DNA of 64,000 nucleotides from Psychrobacter arenosus (GCF_904848165.1 NZ_LR884459.1:1426001-1490000); one strand, 5' to 3'; counted from the first letter of the stretch, positions 29,151-39,706 are shown. Notes: generated by a model from the letters alone, not told the origin. A program made the numbers and translations.

Positions 29151-30950
29151 CTAGCTTTCTACTTGTAGTACGGCTAAGAAGGCCTCTTGTGGAATTTCCA
29201 CACTGCCCACTTGCTTCATGCGTTTTTTCCCTTCTTTCTGTTTAGACAACAGCTTTTTCTTACGCGACACGTCACCACCATAACACTTAGCGGTCACGTC
29301 TTTACGCATCGCTTTTACTGTACTACGAGCAATAATCTGACTGCCAATTGCCGCTTGAATAGCCACGTCAAACATCTGTCTTGGGATTAATTCTTTCATT
29401 TTTTCAACTAAGGCATTGCCACGATGACGCGATTGGTCTTGATGGCAAATCATCGCTAGCGCATCTACTTTTTCACCATTAATCAATACGTCAACTTTTA
29501 CCAGTTTATCCGTACTATAACGCTCGAATTCATAATCTAATGAGGCAAAGCCACGCGAGACAGATTTGAGACGATCGAAGAAGTCCATAACAACCTCTCC
29601 CATCGGAATATCAAACACCATCTGTACTTGTCTGCCCATAAAGCGCATATCGACCTGAATACCACGACGATCCATACACAGCTTCATAACGTTGCCAAGA
29701 TAATCTTGTGGCACGAGGATATGACAGCGAGCAATAGGCTCACGGAATTCATCGATGAATCCAGGGTCCGGTAGTCTGGAAGGGTTTTCTACTTTAATGA
29801 TTTCGCCATTCTTTTTGACAATCTCATAGATAACCGAAGGCGCCGTAGTGATGAGGTTAAGATCATATTCGCGCTCAAGACGCTCTTGAATAATCTCCAT
29901 ATGCAGCATGCCTAAGAAGCCACAGCGGAAACCAAAGCCTAGAGCATCTGAGGTATCAGGTTCAAAGAAGAGTGCTGAATCATTAATCTGCAAACGCTGT
30001 AAAGCCTCACGGAATTTTTCAAAATCGCTTGAGTCTACTGGGAACATACCCGCGTAAACCTGAGGGGTAATCTTTTTGAAGCCTGGGATACGGTCAACAT
30101 CCGGAGTTTTCGCGTGGGTAATAGTATCCCCGACTGGCGCGCCCATAATGTCTTTAATGCCCGCAATGATAAAGCCTACTTCACCGGCTTCCAAACTGCC
30201 TGTCTCTAAAGGCTTGGGCGTGAACACCCCAATAGAACTCACCAAATGCGGCTCTTTGGTAGATTTAATAAAAATCTTATCGCCTTTTTTCACGCTACCT
30301 TGACGAACACGAACTAAGGACACCACGCCTAGATAGTTATCAAACCAAGAGTCAATAATTAACGCTTGTAAAGGCGCGTCTCGATCGCCCGTAGGGGCTG
30401 GAATGACCGCTACTAAAGTTTTGAGTAACTCCTCTACACCCAGACCTGACTTAGCCGAAACGCGTGGCGCATCCGCTGCTTCAATACCAATAATATCTTC
30501 AATTTCTTGAATAACCCGTTCAGGCTCTACTTGTGGCAAATCTATTTTATTGAGTACCGGCAACACTTCTAAACCTTGCTCAACGGCGGTATAACAGTTG
30601 GCTACCGACTGCGCTTCAACGCCTTGCGCCGCATCAACGACTAATAACGCTCCTTCACAAGCCGCTAAAGAGCGCGACACTTCATAAGAGAAGTCGACGT
30701 GGCCTGGCGTATCAATAAAGTTTAGCTGATAACGCTCGCCATTAGGATGATCATAATAAAGCGTAACAGACTGCGCCTTAATAGTGATACCACGCTCACG
30801 CTCGATGTCCATAGAATCTAGAACTTGAGCTTGCATCTCACGGTCTTGTAGCGCACCACACATTTGAATAAATCGATCGGCAAGCGTCGATTTACCATGG
30901 TCAATATGGGCAATGATTGAGAAATTACGAATATTTGCTAATGCGGTCAC
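29151..30950 (-). CDS. lepA: Elongation factor 4 (LepA)
   Basis: The 599-residue translational GTPase binds ribosomes and can back-translocate or aid initiation and assembly. G1 is [10 protein letters not shown], switch I is RGITIKAQ, G3 is DTPGHVDF and G4 is NKID. EF-G-like domains III and V and the LepA-specific basic C-terminal domain ([18 protein letters not shown]) follow. The start is GTG at 30950. Head of the lepA-lepB-rnc-era-recO-pdxJ block. Confidence 0.97.
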   Translation of the reverse strand: MTALANIRNFSIIAHIDHGKSTLADRFIQMCGALQDREMQAQVLDSMDIERERGITIKAQSVTLYYDHPNGERYQLNFIDTPGHVDFSYEVSRSLAACEGALLVVDAAQGVEAQSVANCYTAVEQGLEVLPVLNKIDLPQVEPERVIQEIEDIIGIEAADAPRVSAKSGLGVEELLKTLVAVIPAPTGDRDAPLQALIIDSWFDNYLGVVSLVRVRQGSVKKGDKIFIKSTKEPHLVSSIGVFTPKPLETGSLEAGEVGFIIAGIKDIMGAPVGDTITHAKTPDVDRIPGFKKITPQVYAGMFPVDSSDFEKFREALQRLQINDSALFFEPDTSDALGFGFRCGFLGMLHMEIIQERLEREYDLNLITTAPSVIYEIVKKNGEIIKVENPSRLPDPGFIDEFREPIARCHILVPQDYLGNVMKLCMDRRGIQVDMRFMGRQVQMVFDIPMGEVVMDFFDRLKSVSRGFASLDYEFERYSTDKLVKVDVLINGEKVDALAMICHQDQSRHRGNALVEKMKELIPRQMFDVAIQAAIGSQIIARSTVKAMRKDVTAKCYGGDVSRKKKLLSKQKEGKKRMKQVGSVEIPQEAFLAVLQVES

Positions 30951-31200
30951 GAATGCGCCTATTAATGTTGGATCGGTTTATTTTGGATCAGGTGAAGACG
31001 GGCTTAGCTGAAGAATAAATTTCCATCAATTGGAAATAGAATCCAGCGAAAGCAATGTCAATTTAAAACAATGTTTGGTGTACTAAAGACCTTGATAACC
31101 GCTCAGTAACCATCACAATTCAGGACAAGCTGGCATTAAAAATCCTTAGGCAACGGTTTATTTTAACAGCTTTAAGGGTAAAGTAATATCCAAATCCCGT

Positions 31201-32442
31201 TTATGGTTTTAGCGAGCCTTGTTCCTCTAAACTAGGACTAGACGGGGCATTAGTATGCAAGTATTTATACATCCAAGGCGATTTACCATAAAACGCCCCA
31301 TTCAACTGCGTCTGCTCAATCAAAAACTCTCTAAAGCGCAAGTAAAATTCATTTTCAGGGCGCTGAGGCGTTTGCCAAAATTTATCTAGCGGCTGCGAAT
31401 CCGTAAGCTGCTCAGTATCATATATGGCTCGGCCCATAATCTTAGTGGGTTTTTGGTGATAAATAGATTGCAGCCCAGTTGTACTGTTAATTGTCACCAT
31501 GCCTTTACTGTGCTTCATCAATGTGGGCAGGTGCATATCACAGCCGTAAAACACTCTAGCCGCTACCTTATAGCGGGCAGCAATATTGCTCACTACAGCT
31601 CGATAATCACGATGACCGCGGTCTAACGGATGATGCTTGAATACTAAAAGTTGCTCTTGCGGCGCATGGCTAGCAAAGCTATTAATCACTTCGTCGATAA
31701 ACTGCACAATATCTAAATAAGGACTGTGATGGGTGATCTGTGAGTCATTATGTACTTGTAGACTGACTAAGAAATATCGTCCATCTGCCTTATTGACCAA
31801 GTCTCTTTGCAGCTTTTTATCTGGATAATAGCCGAGAAGTTTGCGCCAAGGCGCCTTTAACCAAGCCATCGCCTCTTGCCATGCGGTCATACCGCGATAA
31901 TGATGATAGTGCGGAAAACGATGCTTAAAAGCCCGAGTAATCACATAATAGACGATAGCAGCCACACATAAGCGATAAAAGCGATTGTGCGTGTAAAGCG
32001 GTTTATCATTGGCTTTTTTTAACGCCTTGATATCTTCTGTATTTAAGCGTGAATAACCATTGATGCCATGCTCTTGCAAAGTAATATAGTCAGGGCGTAA
32101 GTAGCCTTCTTCAAAGACGAAAAAGGACACCCCTAATTTTTCGCAGAGTTTGGCCGCTTGCAGATGATGCGGGCGACAATCGCCGAAGCAGACTACCGCA
32201 TCGATTTGCTGCTCAGCGATAAACTGTGTCAACCAAGGAGCAAAAGCTATTAAAGTACCGGTATAGTTGTGAACCTGCTCGTGCTTATAAAAAAATGCAT
32301 CACCAGCATTAAAATTTATTTTACTCACGCTGATATTTTGCGACTGTAAAAAACTCGCAAATCGATTAAAGAATGACCCCATCTTGCCTTGTAATAACAC
32401 CACATGTTGGTGAGTTAGCAAGTGTTGCATTGATGCTGCCAT
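31201..32442 (-). CDS. kpsS: Capsule polysaccharide beta-Kdo transferase KpsS
   Basis: The 413-residue cytoplasmic glycosyltransferase starts the conserved poly-beta-Kdo linker on lyso-phosphatidylglycerol in group 2 capsules (family knowledge). Visible family motifs are FEEGYLRPDYITLQEHG at about 128-144, FKHHPLDRGHRDY at about 268-280 and a C-terminal TINSTTGLQSIYH segment. Full length for KpsS (E. coli 389). It is the last gene of the kpsMTEDCS operon and is followed by lepA after about 250 bases. A clear terminator was not seen in between. Confidence 0.9.
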   Translation of the reverse strand: MAASMQHLLTHQHVVLLQGKMGSFFNRFASFLQSQNISVSKINFNAGDAFFYKHEQVHNYTGTLIAFAPWLTQFIAEQQIDAVVCFGDCRPHHLQAAKLCEKLGVSFFVFEEGYLRPDYITLQEHGINGYSRLNTEDIKALKKANDKPLYTHNRFYRLCVAAIVYYVITRAFKHRFPHYHHYRGMTAWQEAMAWLKAPWRKLLGYYPDKKLQRDLVNKADGRYFLVSLQVHNDSQITHHSPYLDIVQFIDEVINSFASHAPQEQLLVFKHHPLDRGHRDYRAVVSNIAARYKVAARVFYGCDMHLPTLMKHSKGMVTINSTTGLQSIYHQKPTKIMGRAIYDTEQLTDSQPLDKFWQTPQRPENEFYLRFREFLIEQTQLNGAFYGKSPWMYKYLHTNAPSSPSLEEQGSLKP

Positions 32443-32602
32443 AGACTAAAAATACCTGATTTGCTCGCACAGAAGTACGATGAGAATAAAAAAATTTAGA
32501 AACTAATAAATAATTGAGAAGATAAAGGATTAATTATACTTAATAAAACGGCCTATCTTCACAATTTACTAATAATACGCTTTGGGTCTGTATTAAAGCG
32601 TG

Positions 32603-34906
32603 TTATTTTTTATGACGTGCTAACCATTTTTGCCGCTGTTGCATAAACCTAGTTTTTAACTGCTGTTGGGCTTTAGCGGTTAGCTTACTGTCCTCTGAAC
32701 GCTTGGTAGCAGGGTATAAATAATCAATAACTTGTTCTGGTTGCGCGAGCCCATAACCGTTCGGCAGACGATATAGCGGATAATCAATCAAGGTGCAATG
32801 AATAAGCTGTTCTAGAGTCAATGCAGCGGAGCGCTGGCGGCGCTGTAAGTAGCTATGTTTGGGCTCAGTATGCGCATCTACATCTGTCGTTAACCCCCAT
32901 CCCGCATAAAAAGGCAGACCGTAACAAGTCACCTGCAATCCTCTAAGCAAGGCCTCAAATCCAGTTAATGAACTGATGGTATGCACGGCATCTACTGCGT
33001 CTAAACAATCCGGCATAGCCATCTCATGGGCCACGCTATCCACTAGGGTTAAAGTTGATTCGGCAACCTTACCTGAGCGCAAGCCAGCTTCCACATCAGG
33101 GTGCGGTTTATAAATTAGATAGGCATCAGGGTTATCTTGACGCACTCGTGCTATCAACGCTGCATTAGTCGTAATCGCCGAGCCGCAATACTTAACGGAC
33201 AAATCGTCTTCTACTTGCCCAACAATTAATAAGCGGCTTTTACCACAAGCCTTTACCTGACTAATACCACTAGTTTTATTGGCTTGCCCAACATTATATT
33301 TACTGACCCGCTGCTCTAATAACTTTTGCCATAATCTTTGTACCCGATCTTGCTGCTCAACCGTTAAATCGGCTTTAGTGACCATTATCTGTTCAAGATC
33401 AGAAGGCTGAGTAGCATCGTAATAGATACCTTGCGTATCAATGACTACCGACAAGGGTGCTAGCAATGTGGCGCCCAGACCATTGGAACGGATAAAACCA
33501 TCTTCCATACAATAAATTGCTGGTGCGACCACTCCTTTTTTCTGCAATTTAGCTTGCAGCTCATGGCGTTTTGCTAAGCCCCAGACTAAGGCAGGGCTAC
33601 TCAAATCCATGCGAAAATGGTCAGGATGCAGTAGATTTTTCAATCTAGGCTTAGGTTTTATAAACAGTTGTGTCTTAGGGAAATCTACAAACGCTTTGAC
33701 AAAAGGCAGTTTCCAACGGCTAAATTCGTATACCGTTAACGGGGTTGCCAATTGCGCTTGCCAATGACGGTTGCAAATTAACCAGTTTATAGCAGTATCT
33801 AAATCGCAAGCTTGCTTCGTTGCAGGATCGACATAGCGGCTATAACCAATATAAGCGGCGTAAAATAGCTGCTCAATTGACATAAGGCTAGTCAATGTTA
33901 GATAAGCTGCTTTGTTACGCTGCCCCGTAGCTTTTTGATAACTTGTTACGCGGCGTTTTATTACCTTTTTTAGCAGTCGTTTTGGCGCATCGCTATCGTC
34001 CGTCAATCCCCAACCACTGTACCAATTCACCCCAAAACAGTGCACTTGCTTACCCAACATTAATGCCTCAAAACCCATATGGGAGCTGACGGTATAAACG
34101 TGATCGACTTGTTTTAGTAAAGCTACAGGATTGACAGACTCGGTCAATAGACGCACGTGATTGGGTAGTTTTAGCGCAGTGAGATAGCCTTGTTTACCAG
34201 CAGGATGGGCTTTAATCCAAATAATAGCATCAGGATGTTGCTCGCAAGCGCGCTTGAGCATCTTTTTAAAATGCTGTGCACTTGCCCCTGCTCCTTTGAC
34301 AGAAGCATCACCAAAGACCTGATCAATGAGTAAAACGTGAGACTTATTATCGGTTTGCGCTAAAGTATTTAAAGGCGGACAGCCTAGAGTGCTGTTATAT
34401 TTGCTCAGCTCATAATGGCAAAGCTTACTCATGAGCGTTTGCGCAGTAGAGACTTGCTCTATAGACCATGCCAAAGTGGTGGTTAAAATAAGCTGCTCTA
34501 AACGTGAGGTCTCACTCAGATCAAAGTAAATACTCAAATCATCAACGACCACACTCAAGCCATATTTACTGGCAACTCCTGAATCTAAGGAGCGCAAAAA
34601 TCCGTCTTCTACGCTCAAAGCAGAAATCCCAAGCTTGCGGGCTTTTTTACTGGCTCGGCGGAAGCTTTTTTTATGTCCCCACCCTATAAAGGCTTCAGGC
34701 GGAATAGTGGTAGTGGTCAATCCCGACCAAGGGTACCAACGCTGAATATTTGCCCTTAACACTTCGGCTAACAAGGCATTATTGTTTAGCATGCCTTGCC
34801 CTACTACCCCTAGACTCTCTGGAATAGTAGGCGTATCAATAGCGTTATAATCGTCGCTATTGTTTAAAGCCGGGGCAAGATTGTTTACTCGTGGACTATG
34901 ACTCAT
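32603..34906 (-). CDS. kpsC: Capsule polysaccharide beta-Kdo transferase KpsC
   Basis: The 767-residue protein contains two tandem glycosyltransferase modules that extend the beta-Kdo linker with alternating linkages (family knowledge). Each half repeats the same signature set. VEDGFLRSLDSG and MEDGFIRSNGLG are the two acidic catalytic segments. IKAHPAGKQG and YKPHPDVEAG are the HP motifs. Each half ends in a WYSGWGLT or FYAGWGLT segment. About 90 residues longer than E. coli KpsC, with an N-terminal Asn/Ser-rich tail. It starts 5 bases after the kpsD stop, so translation is probably coupled. Confidence 0.92.
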   Translation of the reverse strand: MSHSPRVNNLAPALNNSDDYNAIDTPTIPESLGVVGQGMLNNNALLAEVLRANIQRWYPWSGLTTTTIPPEAFIGWGHKKSFRRASKKARKLGISALSVEDGFLRSLDSGVASKYGLSVVVDDLSIYFDLSETSRLEQLILTTTLAWSIEQVSTAQTLMSKLCHYELSKYNSTLGCPPLNTLAQTDNKSHVLLIDQVFGDASVKGAGASAQHFKKMLKRACEQHPDAIIWIKAHPAGKQGYLTALKLPNHVRLLTESVNPVALLKQVDHVYTVSSHMGFEALMLGKQVHCFGVNWYSGWGLTDDSDAPKRLLKKVIKRRVTSYQKATGQRNKAAYLTLTSLMSIEQLFYAAYIGYSRYVDPATKQACDLDTAINWLICNRHWQAQLATPLTVYEFSRWKLPFVKAFVDFPKTQLFIKPKPRLKNLLHPDHFRMDLSSPALVWGLAKRHELQAKLQKKGVVAPAIYCMEDGFIRSNGLGATLLAPLSVVIDTQGIYYDATQPSDLEQIMVTKADLTVEQQDRVQRLWQKLLEQRVSKYNVGQANKTSGISQVKACGKSRLLIVGQVEDDLSVKYCGSAITTNAALIARVRQDNPDAYLIYKPHPDVEAGLRSGKVAESTLTLVDSVAHEMAMPDCLDAVDAVHTISSLTGFEALLRGLQVTCYGLPFYAGWGLTTDVDAHTEPKHSYLQRRQRSAALTLEQLIHCTLIDYPLYRLPNGYGLAQPEQVIDYLYPATKRSEDSKLTAKAQQQLKTRFMQQRQKWLARHKK

Positions 34907-34911
34907 CGCTA

Positions 34912-36675
34912 CTATAAATCTAAGATGACTTTAGCAGCTACCGCTAGCTGATAAATAATCTGTGACACCCCACGCGTAATCTCAACCCGTTTGGTCTTCA
35001 CTTTTGGCAATACCATAATCTCATCGCCCTGCTGGATACGATATGCCGTGTTTACGACTTCATTCTCACCATTTTGATGCACCACTAGAATTTCACTAGT
35101 ATCGGCATTGTCATCAAAGCCACCTGACTTCGCGACATAATCACCCACAGTAAAGTTAGGATTAAAGGTTAATGCCCCTTGCGCACGCACTTGTCCATTA
35201 ACAGTAATGACAGAAGTCTGCTCAGGAATCTCAATGATATCTCCTTGCTGTAGAATCACATCTTGCCAAGAATTCGGCACGACGACTAACTGACCTGTTG
35301 GCTGAACGTTGCGGGCTTTAGCGATAAACTGCTTAACTAAGTTAGCATCATCTTGTCGTAACGCTGCCTCTTCACGCGTGGTCGATTGCGTGGCAAGTGT
35401 CATCTCTTCTAAGCGATCTAAGGATTTATTAATCATCCGTTTTTGCTGCTCAGCAATAGACTCACGATAGATAGTCAAATGGGTCATGCTGGCTAATTGA
35501 GTTGGCTGCAACTGCGCTACGACATCTTTTAAGCGCGCGCCATAAGGGAGAACTACTGCGCCATTACCCGTATGAGCCCCTTTAACTTGTACCGCGATAG
35601 TACCGGCATAACGGTCTGACGTGACGACCAATTTATCGCCATTATAAACCGCGACATTTTGCGCATCCGCCAACGTATAGTACTCTGCGGTTTGTGCCCG
35701 GCCAGAACTGCGTGTAATGCTGACGTTGGTCGCATTGGCTGCTGGATTAGCTACACTTAAGACATCCCCGATAGTTAAATCAGCGACGTTAAATTCGAAA
35801 GTATAAGGGTTTTGTACTTGGCCTGAGACCTCAAAGGTTTTCTTTTGCGGAGCGACTGTAATCACATCGCCATCTTGGAAAGCAAATGGCTGTAATTGAC
35901 CCGCTAATAAGAAATCATATAGGTTAACTTGCTGCACCAAACCACCATTGCGACGAATCTGAATGTCGATATAACTGCCGCGCTCAGGATCAACGCCACC
36001 GGCACGATCCAAATAAGACAATACAGAATCGGCAGCCAAGCCACCATAATAACCGGGTTGCTCTACGAAACCTGTCACGAAGACTTTTACAGGTTGCGCT
36101 TGCTCTAGTGAGGCATAGACACCAACGTTTGAGCGATAAATACGCTTAACCTCTTGCTCTACAACACTCTGCAAATTACCATTTTTTACGCCCGCAATTC
36201 TGACAGGGCCCACGTTAGGTAGGAAAATATTACCTTGTGGATCAACGGTCATGGTCGCAGCATATTGGTAAGCGCCCCACATACGTACCTGGACATTATC
36301 GCCTGGGTTAATAGTATAACTGTCGTTAAATGTAGAGCCCGAGGTGGTTGAAAAGGCACCACGGAACAACTGCTCGCCAAACATCTTCATTTCAGTAGCG
36401 ACATTCTGATAAGGACGCGTGGTCGTAATGACGGACTGTGAAGGCAAGCTCGCTGCAGCTACTGCTTCTTGGGCTGAAGCTTGAGCAGGTACGCCGTTAT
36501 TAAAAGCCTGACCATTGTTTTGCGCGACGCTATTGGCTCGCGTCCCAAAGCTCGTGCCAGAAAATTGATCGGCATAACTGCTAGCAGCCTGAGCACCTGA
36601 TACTGTACTAGCCACTAACAACAAGCTTAATGCGCGACTTAATACAGTCACAGCAGGACGTGGGGGTAAATTCAT
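34912..36675 (-). CDS. kpsD: Capsule export outer-membrane/periplasmic protein KpsD
   Basis: The 587-residue polysaccharide export protein of the OPX family carries a signal peptide (cleavage after AQA, about residue 30). Its poly-export domain has YTINPGDNVQVRMWG at about 123-137. Several SLBB domains follow, for example FVTGFVEQPGYYGGL at about 200-214, plus a helical segment around 410-450 and a hydrophobic C terminus. It links the inner-membrane exporter KpsMTE to the cell surface. An AAGGAA ribosome site precedes the ATG. Confidence 0.92.
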   Translation of the reverse strand: MNLPPRPAVTVLSRALSLLLVASTVSGAQAASSYADQFSGTSFGTRANSVAQNNGQAFNNGVPAQASAQEAVAAASLPSQSVITTTRPYQNVATEMKMFGEQLFRGAFSTTSGSTFNDSYTINPGDNVQVRMWGAYQYAATMTVDPQGNIFLPNVGPVRIAGVKNGNLQSVVEQEVKRIYRSNVGVYASLEQAQPVKVFVTGFVEQPGYYGGLAADSVLSYLDRAGGVDPERGSYIDIQIRRNGGLVQQVNLYDFLLAGQLQPFAFQDGDVITVAPQKKTFEVSGQVQNPYTFEFNVADLTIGDVLSVANPAANATNVSITRSSGRAQTAEYYTLADAQNVAVYNGDKLVVTSDRYAGTIAVQVKGAHTGNGAVVLPYGARLKDVVAQLQPTQLASMTHLTIYRESIAEQQKRMINKSLDRLEEMTLATQSTTREEAALRQDDANLVKQFIAKARNVQPTGQLVVVPNSWQDVILQQGDIIEIPEQTSVITVNGQVRAQGALTFNPNFTVGDYVAKSGGFDDNADTSEILVVHQNGENEVVNTAYRIQQGDEIMVLPKVKTKRVEITRGVSQIIYQLAVAAKVILDL

Positions 36676-36747
36676 GGGTCTAGTTCCTTAACTAATTCTA
36701 GCGACAGTGCTTTTATTAATGGTTCTCTAGAGAGCTACTAATAATGG

Positions 36748-37854
36748 TTAACTGCGATGGTCTTTAACCACGGCTATGATCAAGCGCAAAAAGCCATATA
36801 GCACTAGCAATAAGGCCAATGAAGTCCAAATAATATACATATGCCGCGGATAGGTAGCTTCTTCTGCTTCATAAGGGGTAGAGATAACGATTAGGTTTTT
36901 CATCTTGCGGAAGGCTTCTAAGCGCGCTTTTTCCAAAGATCCTAACGATAGTTTATAAAGCTCAGTTGCAAACTCTACATCCCCTTTAATACTTTCAAAC
37001 TGTACAGTCTGTTTATTTAACTTAGTATTATTAGGTGAGGTCAGTTTGGCTTGCTCTTGTTCAATCTGTTGTTCTACGGCCGTAATTTGGCTGCGTAAAG
37101 ACACCACTTGCGGGGCATCTGGGTTTAAATAACTGAGCAATTGGCGTTCTTCCGTCCGCAGTGAGGACAGTTGGGCTTGCAAATTACCTACTAACTGATT
37201 GACTAAGATAGCATTGGCTTGCGGATCAAAGATTTCATTCTTATTCTGATAACTTAGCAATTGCTCTTTAGAGTCATTGAGCCTATCTTCCGCTTCTTTG
37301 AGCTGGGTTTCTGCAAAAGACAATTGATCTCGCGCTACTTGCTGTGAAATCTGGTTCACAAATTTTTCTGATTCACTCAAAATAGCTTGGTTCAGCTGCA
37401 GAGCGTATTCCGGAGAAAAGGCTTCGGTAGTCACATTTAAGATATGGCTTTGTTCATCTAAATTAATATGAACCCGCGCTTTAAAATACTCTAATAACTC
37501 TTCTTGAGTGGCATCAGGGGCTATTTCATAAATAGGGTCGCTGCCATCGACGTAATAAGCTTCACGAAATTTAAACCGCTGGTCTAAACGCTTGACCATA
37601 TCATTGGATAAGATGTATTCGGTTAAGTAAGTAGCATCTTCCACACTAGTATTGTTGACGCCCAATAACGCAGACAAGCCGCCGCCAGTAGGAATAGAGG
37701 CATCACTAACCTGTTTGACCACCACATCGGCCGTAGAAATATAGCGCGGATGGGCTAACGTCATCACGTAGAAAATAATCAACACCCAAGGGATGATGAC
37801 AATACCGATTAACAGCGAGAAGTTGATAATCTTATTTTTTCGCTTTGTGGACAT
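36748..37854 (-). CDS. kpsE: Capsule export inner-membrane protein KpsE
   Basis: A 368-residue polysaccharide co-polymerase family protein. It has an N-terminal membrane helix (about 8-30), a long periplasmic coiled-coil region (about 170-290, rich in Gln/Glu/Leu heptads) and a C-terminal membrane helix near 335-358. The conserved Pro-rich segment before it is VISTPYEAEEATYPR. It bridges KpsMT and KpsD. ATG 37854 overlaps the end of kpsT by 23 bases and has a GAGGTG site. A TTG 39 bases earlier also opens the frame but is less likely. Confidence 0.9.
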   Translation of the reverse strand: MSTKRKNKIINFSLLIGIVIIPWVLIIFYVMTLAHPRYISTADVVVKQVSDASIPTGGGLSALLGVNNTSVEDATYLTEYILSNDMVKRLDQRFKFREAYYVDGSDPIYEIAPDATQEELLEYFKARVHINLDEQSHILNVTTEAFSPEYALQLNQAILSESEKFVNQISQQVARDQLSFAETQLKEAEDRLNDSKEQLLSYQNKNEIFDPQANAILVNQLVGNLQAQLSSLRTEERQLLSYLNPDAPQVVSLRSQITAVEQQIEQEQAKLTSPNNTKLNKQTVQFESIKGDVEFATELYKLSLGSLEKARLEAFRKMKNLIVISTPYEAEEATYPRHMYIIWTSLALLLVLYGFLRLIIAVVKDHRS

Positions 37855-38503
37855 GCTCTTTATACACCTCAATCGCTTCTTTAGTATCCTCAAACACGTG
37901 GGCGGTTTGATTCATCAGGACAATACCGATATCACAGTTTCGTTCAATATCACCAAGGTTATGGGATACCACTAAAAATCCAGCTTGTTCACGTCTAGCC
38001 GCTAAAATCTGTTCACTGCGCTGACGGAAAGCGGCATCCCCCACGGCACCCGCTTCATCGAGCATATAGTAATCAAAATCGAAGGCTAAGCTTAAACCAA
38101 AGGTCAGGCGCGCCTTCATACCCGATGAATAACTCTTCACCGGCATATCAAAATAGTTACCAATATCCGCAAACTCTTCAACAAAACGAATTTTTTCATC
38201 AATATAATCGCCGCTAGAGTATAAGCGACATACGAAGCGCACATTTTGCCGACCGGTCAGACTGCCTTGAAAACCGCCCGCTACCCCGACTGGCCAAGAT
38301 ATGGTCGAATTGGTAATAATCTCACCACTATCAGGCTCGTCTAGTCCGCAGATAATACGCAATAATGTCGATTTACCTGCACCATTACGGCCCAGTAAGC
38401 CCACACTCTGTTTATCAGCAATCGTCAAATTTAGATCGCGAAACAGATAGTGACGGCCTTGCTTGGTCATAAAGGACTTACTAACCCCTCTAAGCTCTAT
38501 CAT
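37832..38503 (-). CDS. kpsT: Capsule ABC exporter ATPase KpsT
   Basis: The 223-residue nucleotide-binding subunit energises export of lipid-linked capsule polysaccharide. Walker A is GLLGRNGAGKST, the signature is SYSSGMKARL, Walker B is YMLDEAGAVGD and the switch His lies in VVSHNLGD. In Walker B the usual catalytic Glu follows Asp (DE). Typical length for the family. It begins 12 bases after kpsM and overlaps kpsE. Confidence 0.95.
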   Translation of the reverse strand: MIELRGVSKSFMTKQGRHYLFRDLNLTIADKQSVGLLGRNGAGKSTLLRIICGLDEPDSGEIITNSTISWPVGVAGGFQGSLTGRQNVRFVCRLYSSGDYIDEKIRFVEEFADIGNYFDMPVKSYSSGMKARLTFGLSLAFDFDYYMLDEAGAVGDAAFRQRSEQILAARREQAGFLVVSHNLGDIERNCDIGIVLMNQTAHVFEDTKEAIEVYKEHVHKAKK

Positions 38504-38515
38504 GTTGCACCCTGC

Positions 38516-39331
38516 CTACTTGGAACGAATGAGATCTTTTTCTACCGCTTTATACAGCAACAGCCCTACAAAGTTAATGCCTACCATCCATTTTAAAAAG
38601 TAACCCATATCAATGTGATAAGCTGGATAATTAGGGGCTAAAGCATGGCGAATCAGCTCTAGGTTATGAATAAAAGGGTTATACAACAGGTAACTAAAAT
38701 AGGGCTCTGGCACAATATGAATAGAGTAAATTATCCCAGAAGCAAAATACAATACAGTAAAAATTAAGCTAACAATCTTACTGATTTCACCGCCATAATA
38801 GCCTATGACCATCATTATAAGTGCCAAGCCAAAACTAAAAATAAATAGAGTAATCCAACAAAATAAAATGATATGGAGATTAGCTAGGCTAATAGAGAAC
38901 GCCCCAAACAATACTAAGAGACCAATCAATAAAACAAAGGTAAAGAAATAAATCACTAATTCTAAAAATGCGCGCGCAATAATGACATCGATATGCCGTA
39001 CTGAGCGATACATTAATAGCCCCTGATTGGCTTCTACTGCCCCCAAAGAGCGGTTAGCTATTCGGCTAAGCATCTGGTAAGGCACCATCCCAGCTATCAG
39101 GAATAATTTATAGTCCATACCCGGTAGCACACGGTGCATAATCGCACCGAAAATTACTAGATAGATTGCTACTTGGAAAATAACTTCTATAGGTGCCCAA
39201 AGATATCCCAGTCGATAGCCGCCAAAGCGCGTTTGCAGCTCACGCATCAATAAGGCATGAAAGGCTGCGCCCATGACTTTAAGGCCACTGCGATGCTTTA
39301 CCGGACGATAAGGGGGGAGCTGAACTGACAT
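38516..39331 (-). CDS. kpsM: Capsule ABC exporter permease KpsM
   Basis: The 271-residue ABC-2-type permease has six predicted membrane helices. The family's N-terminal segment LMRELQTRFGGYRLGYLWA lies before helix 1. A frame extension to 39400 exists, but the ATG at 39331 gives the usual length and N terminus. It is the first gene of the operon kpsM-T-E-D-C-S. The operon promoter must lie in the 210 bases between it and the tRNA terminator; no convincing -35/-10 pair was identified. Confidence 0.92.
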   Translation of the reverse strand: MSVQLPPYRPVKHRSGLKVMGAAFHALLMRELQTRFGGYRLGYLWAPIEVIFQVAIYLVIFGAIMHRVLPGMDYKLFLIAGMVPYQMLSRIANRSLGAVEANQGLLMYRSVRHIDVIIARAFLELVIYFFTFVLLIGLLVLFGAFSISLANLHIILFCWITLFIFSFGLALIMMVIGYYGGEISKIVSLIFTVLYFASGIIYSIHIVPEPYFSYLLYNPFIHNLELIRHALAPNYPAYHIDMGYFLKWMVGINFVGLLLYKAVEKDLIRSK

Positions 39332-39541
39332 AATGCCACAATACTCGTAGACTACAGGAAAAACAGACCCTATGATAAGTAAGCCATAAGCAAGATACAA
39401 GATATAATCGGTAGCTGTGTGTAGCAGCTGGCTCTTATATAAGCCGATGCTTTGAAATAAAACCCCTACTGCAAGCCTTTATCCTAGCCAGGGCTTAACT
39501 ATTAATAACTTAAAGAGGTAAGCGCAGTCAAATCGCGCCCA

Positions 39542-39572
39542 ATAAAAAAGCCAGCAACCTAAGTTACTGACT
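39542..39572 (-). terminator. Intrinsic terminator of tRNA-Met
   Basis: On the minus strand AGTCAGTAAC and GTTGCTGGCT pair over 10 positions (three G-U pairs) around a TTAG loop, followed by TTTTTTATT. Confidence 0.85.
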
Positions 39573-39586
39573 CTCTTATTTAAATA

Positions 39587-39663
39587 TGGTGGCGATGGAG
39601 AGACTTGAACTCTCGACCTCACGATTATGAGTCGTGCGCTCTAACCAGCTGAGCTACATCGCC
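39587..39663 (-). tRNA. tRNA-Met (anticodon CAT)
   Basis: The minus strand folds as a full cloverleaf. The acceptor GGCGATG pairs with CATCGCC. The D-arm is AGCTCAGCTGGTTAGAGC. The anticodon loop CTCATAA has a CAT anticodon, and the T-arm is present with GTTCAAGTC. Discriminator A and an encoded CCA end at 39587. The elongator-Met type is likely from similarity to the E. coli metT/metU pattern. A CAT anticodon could also belong to an Ile-lysidine tRNA. Confidence 0.92.
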
Positions 39664-39677
39664 TTTTAAGGGTCGCT

Positions 39678-39706
39678 ATTATGCCGAACACAAAGCCGAC
39701 CGTCAA
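39678..39706 (-). promoter_or_regulatory. Promoter of tRNA-Met
   Basis: On the minus strand TTGACG (39701-39706) and CATAAT (39678-39683) are separated by exactly 17 bases, and the tRNA 5' end lies 14 bases downstream. Both boxes match the sigma70 consensus at 5 of 6 positions. Confidence 0.85.
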
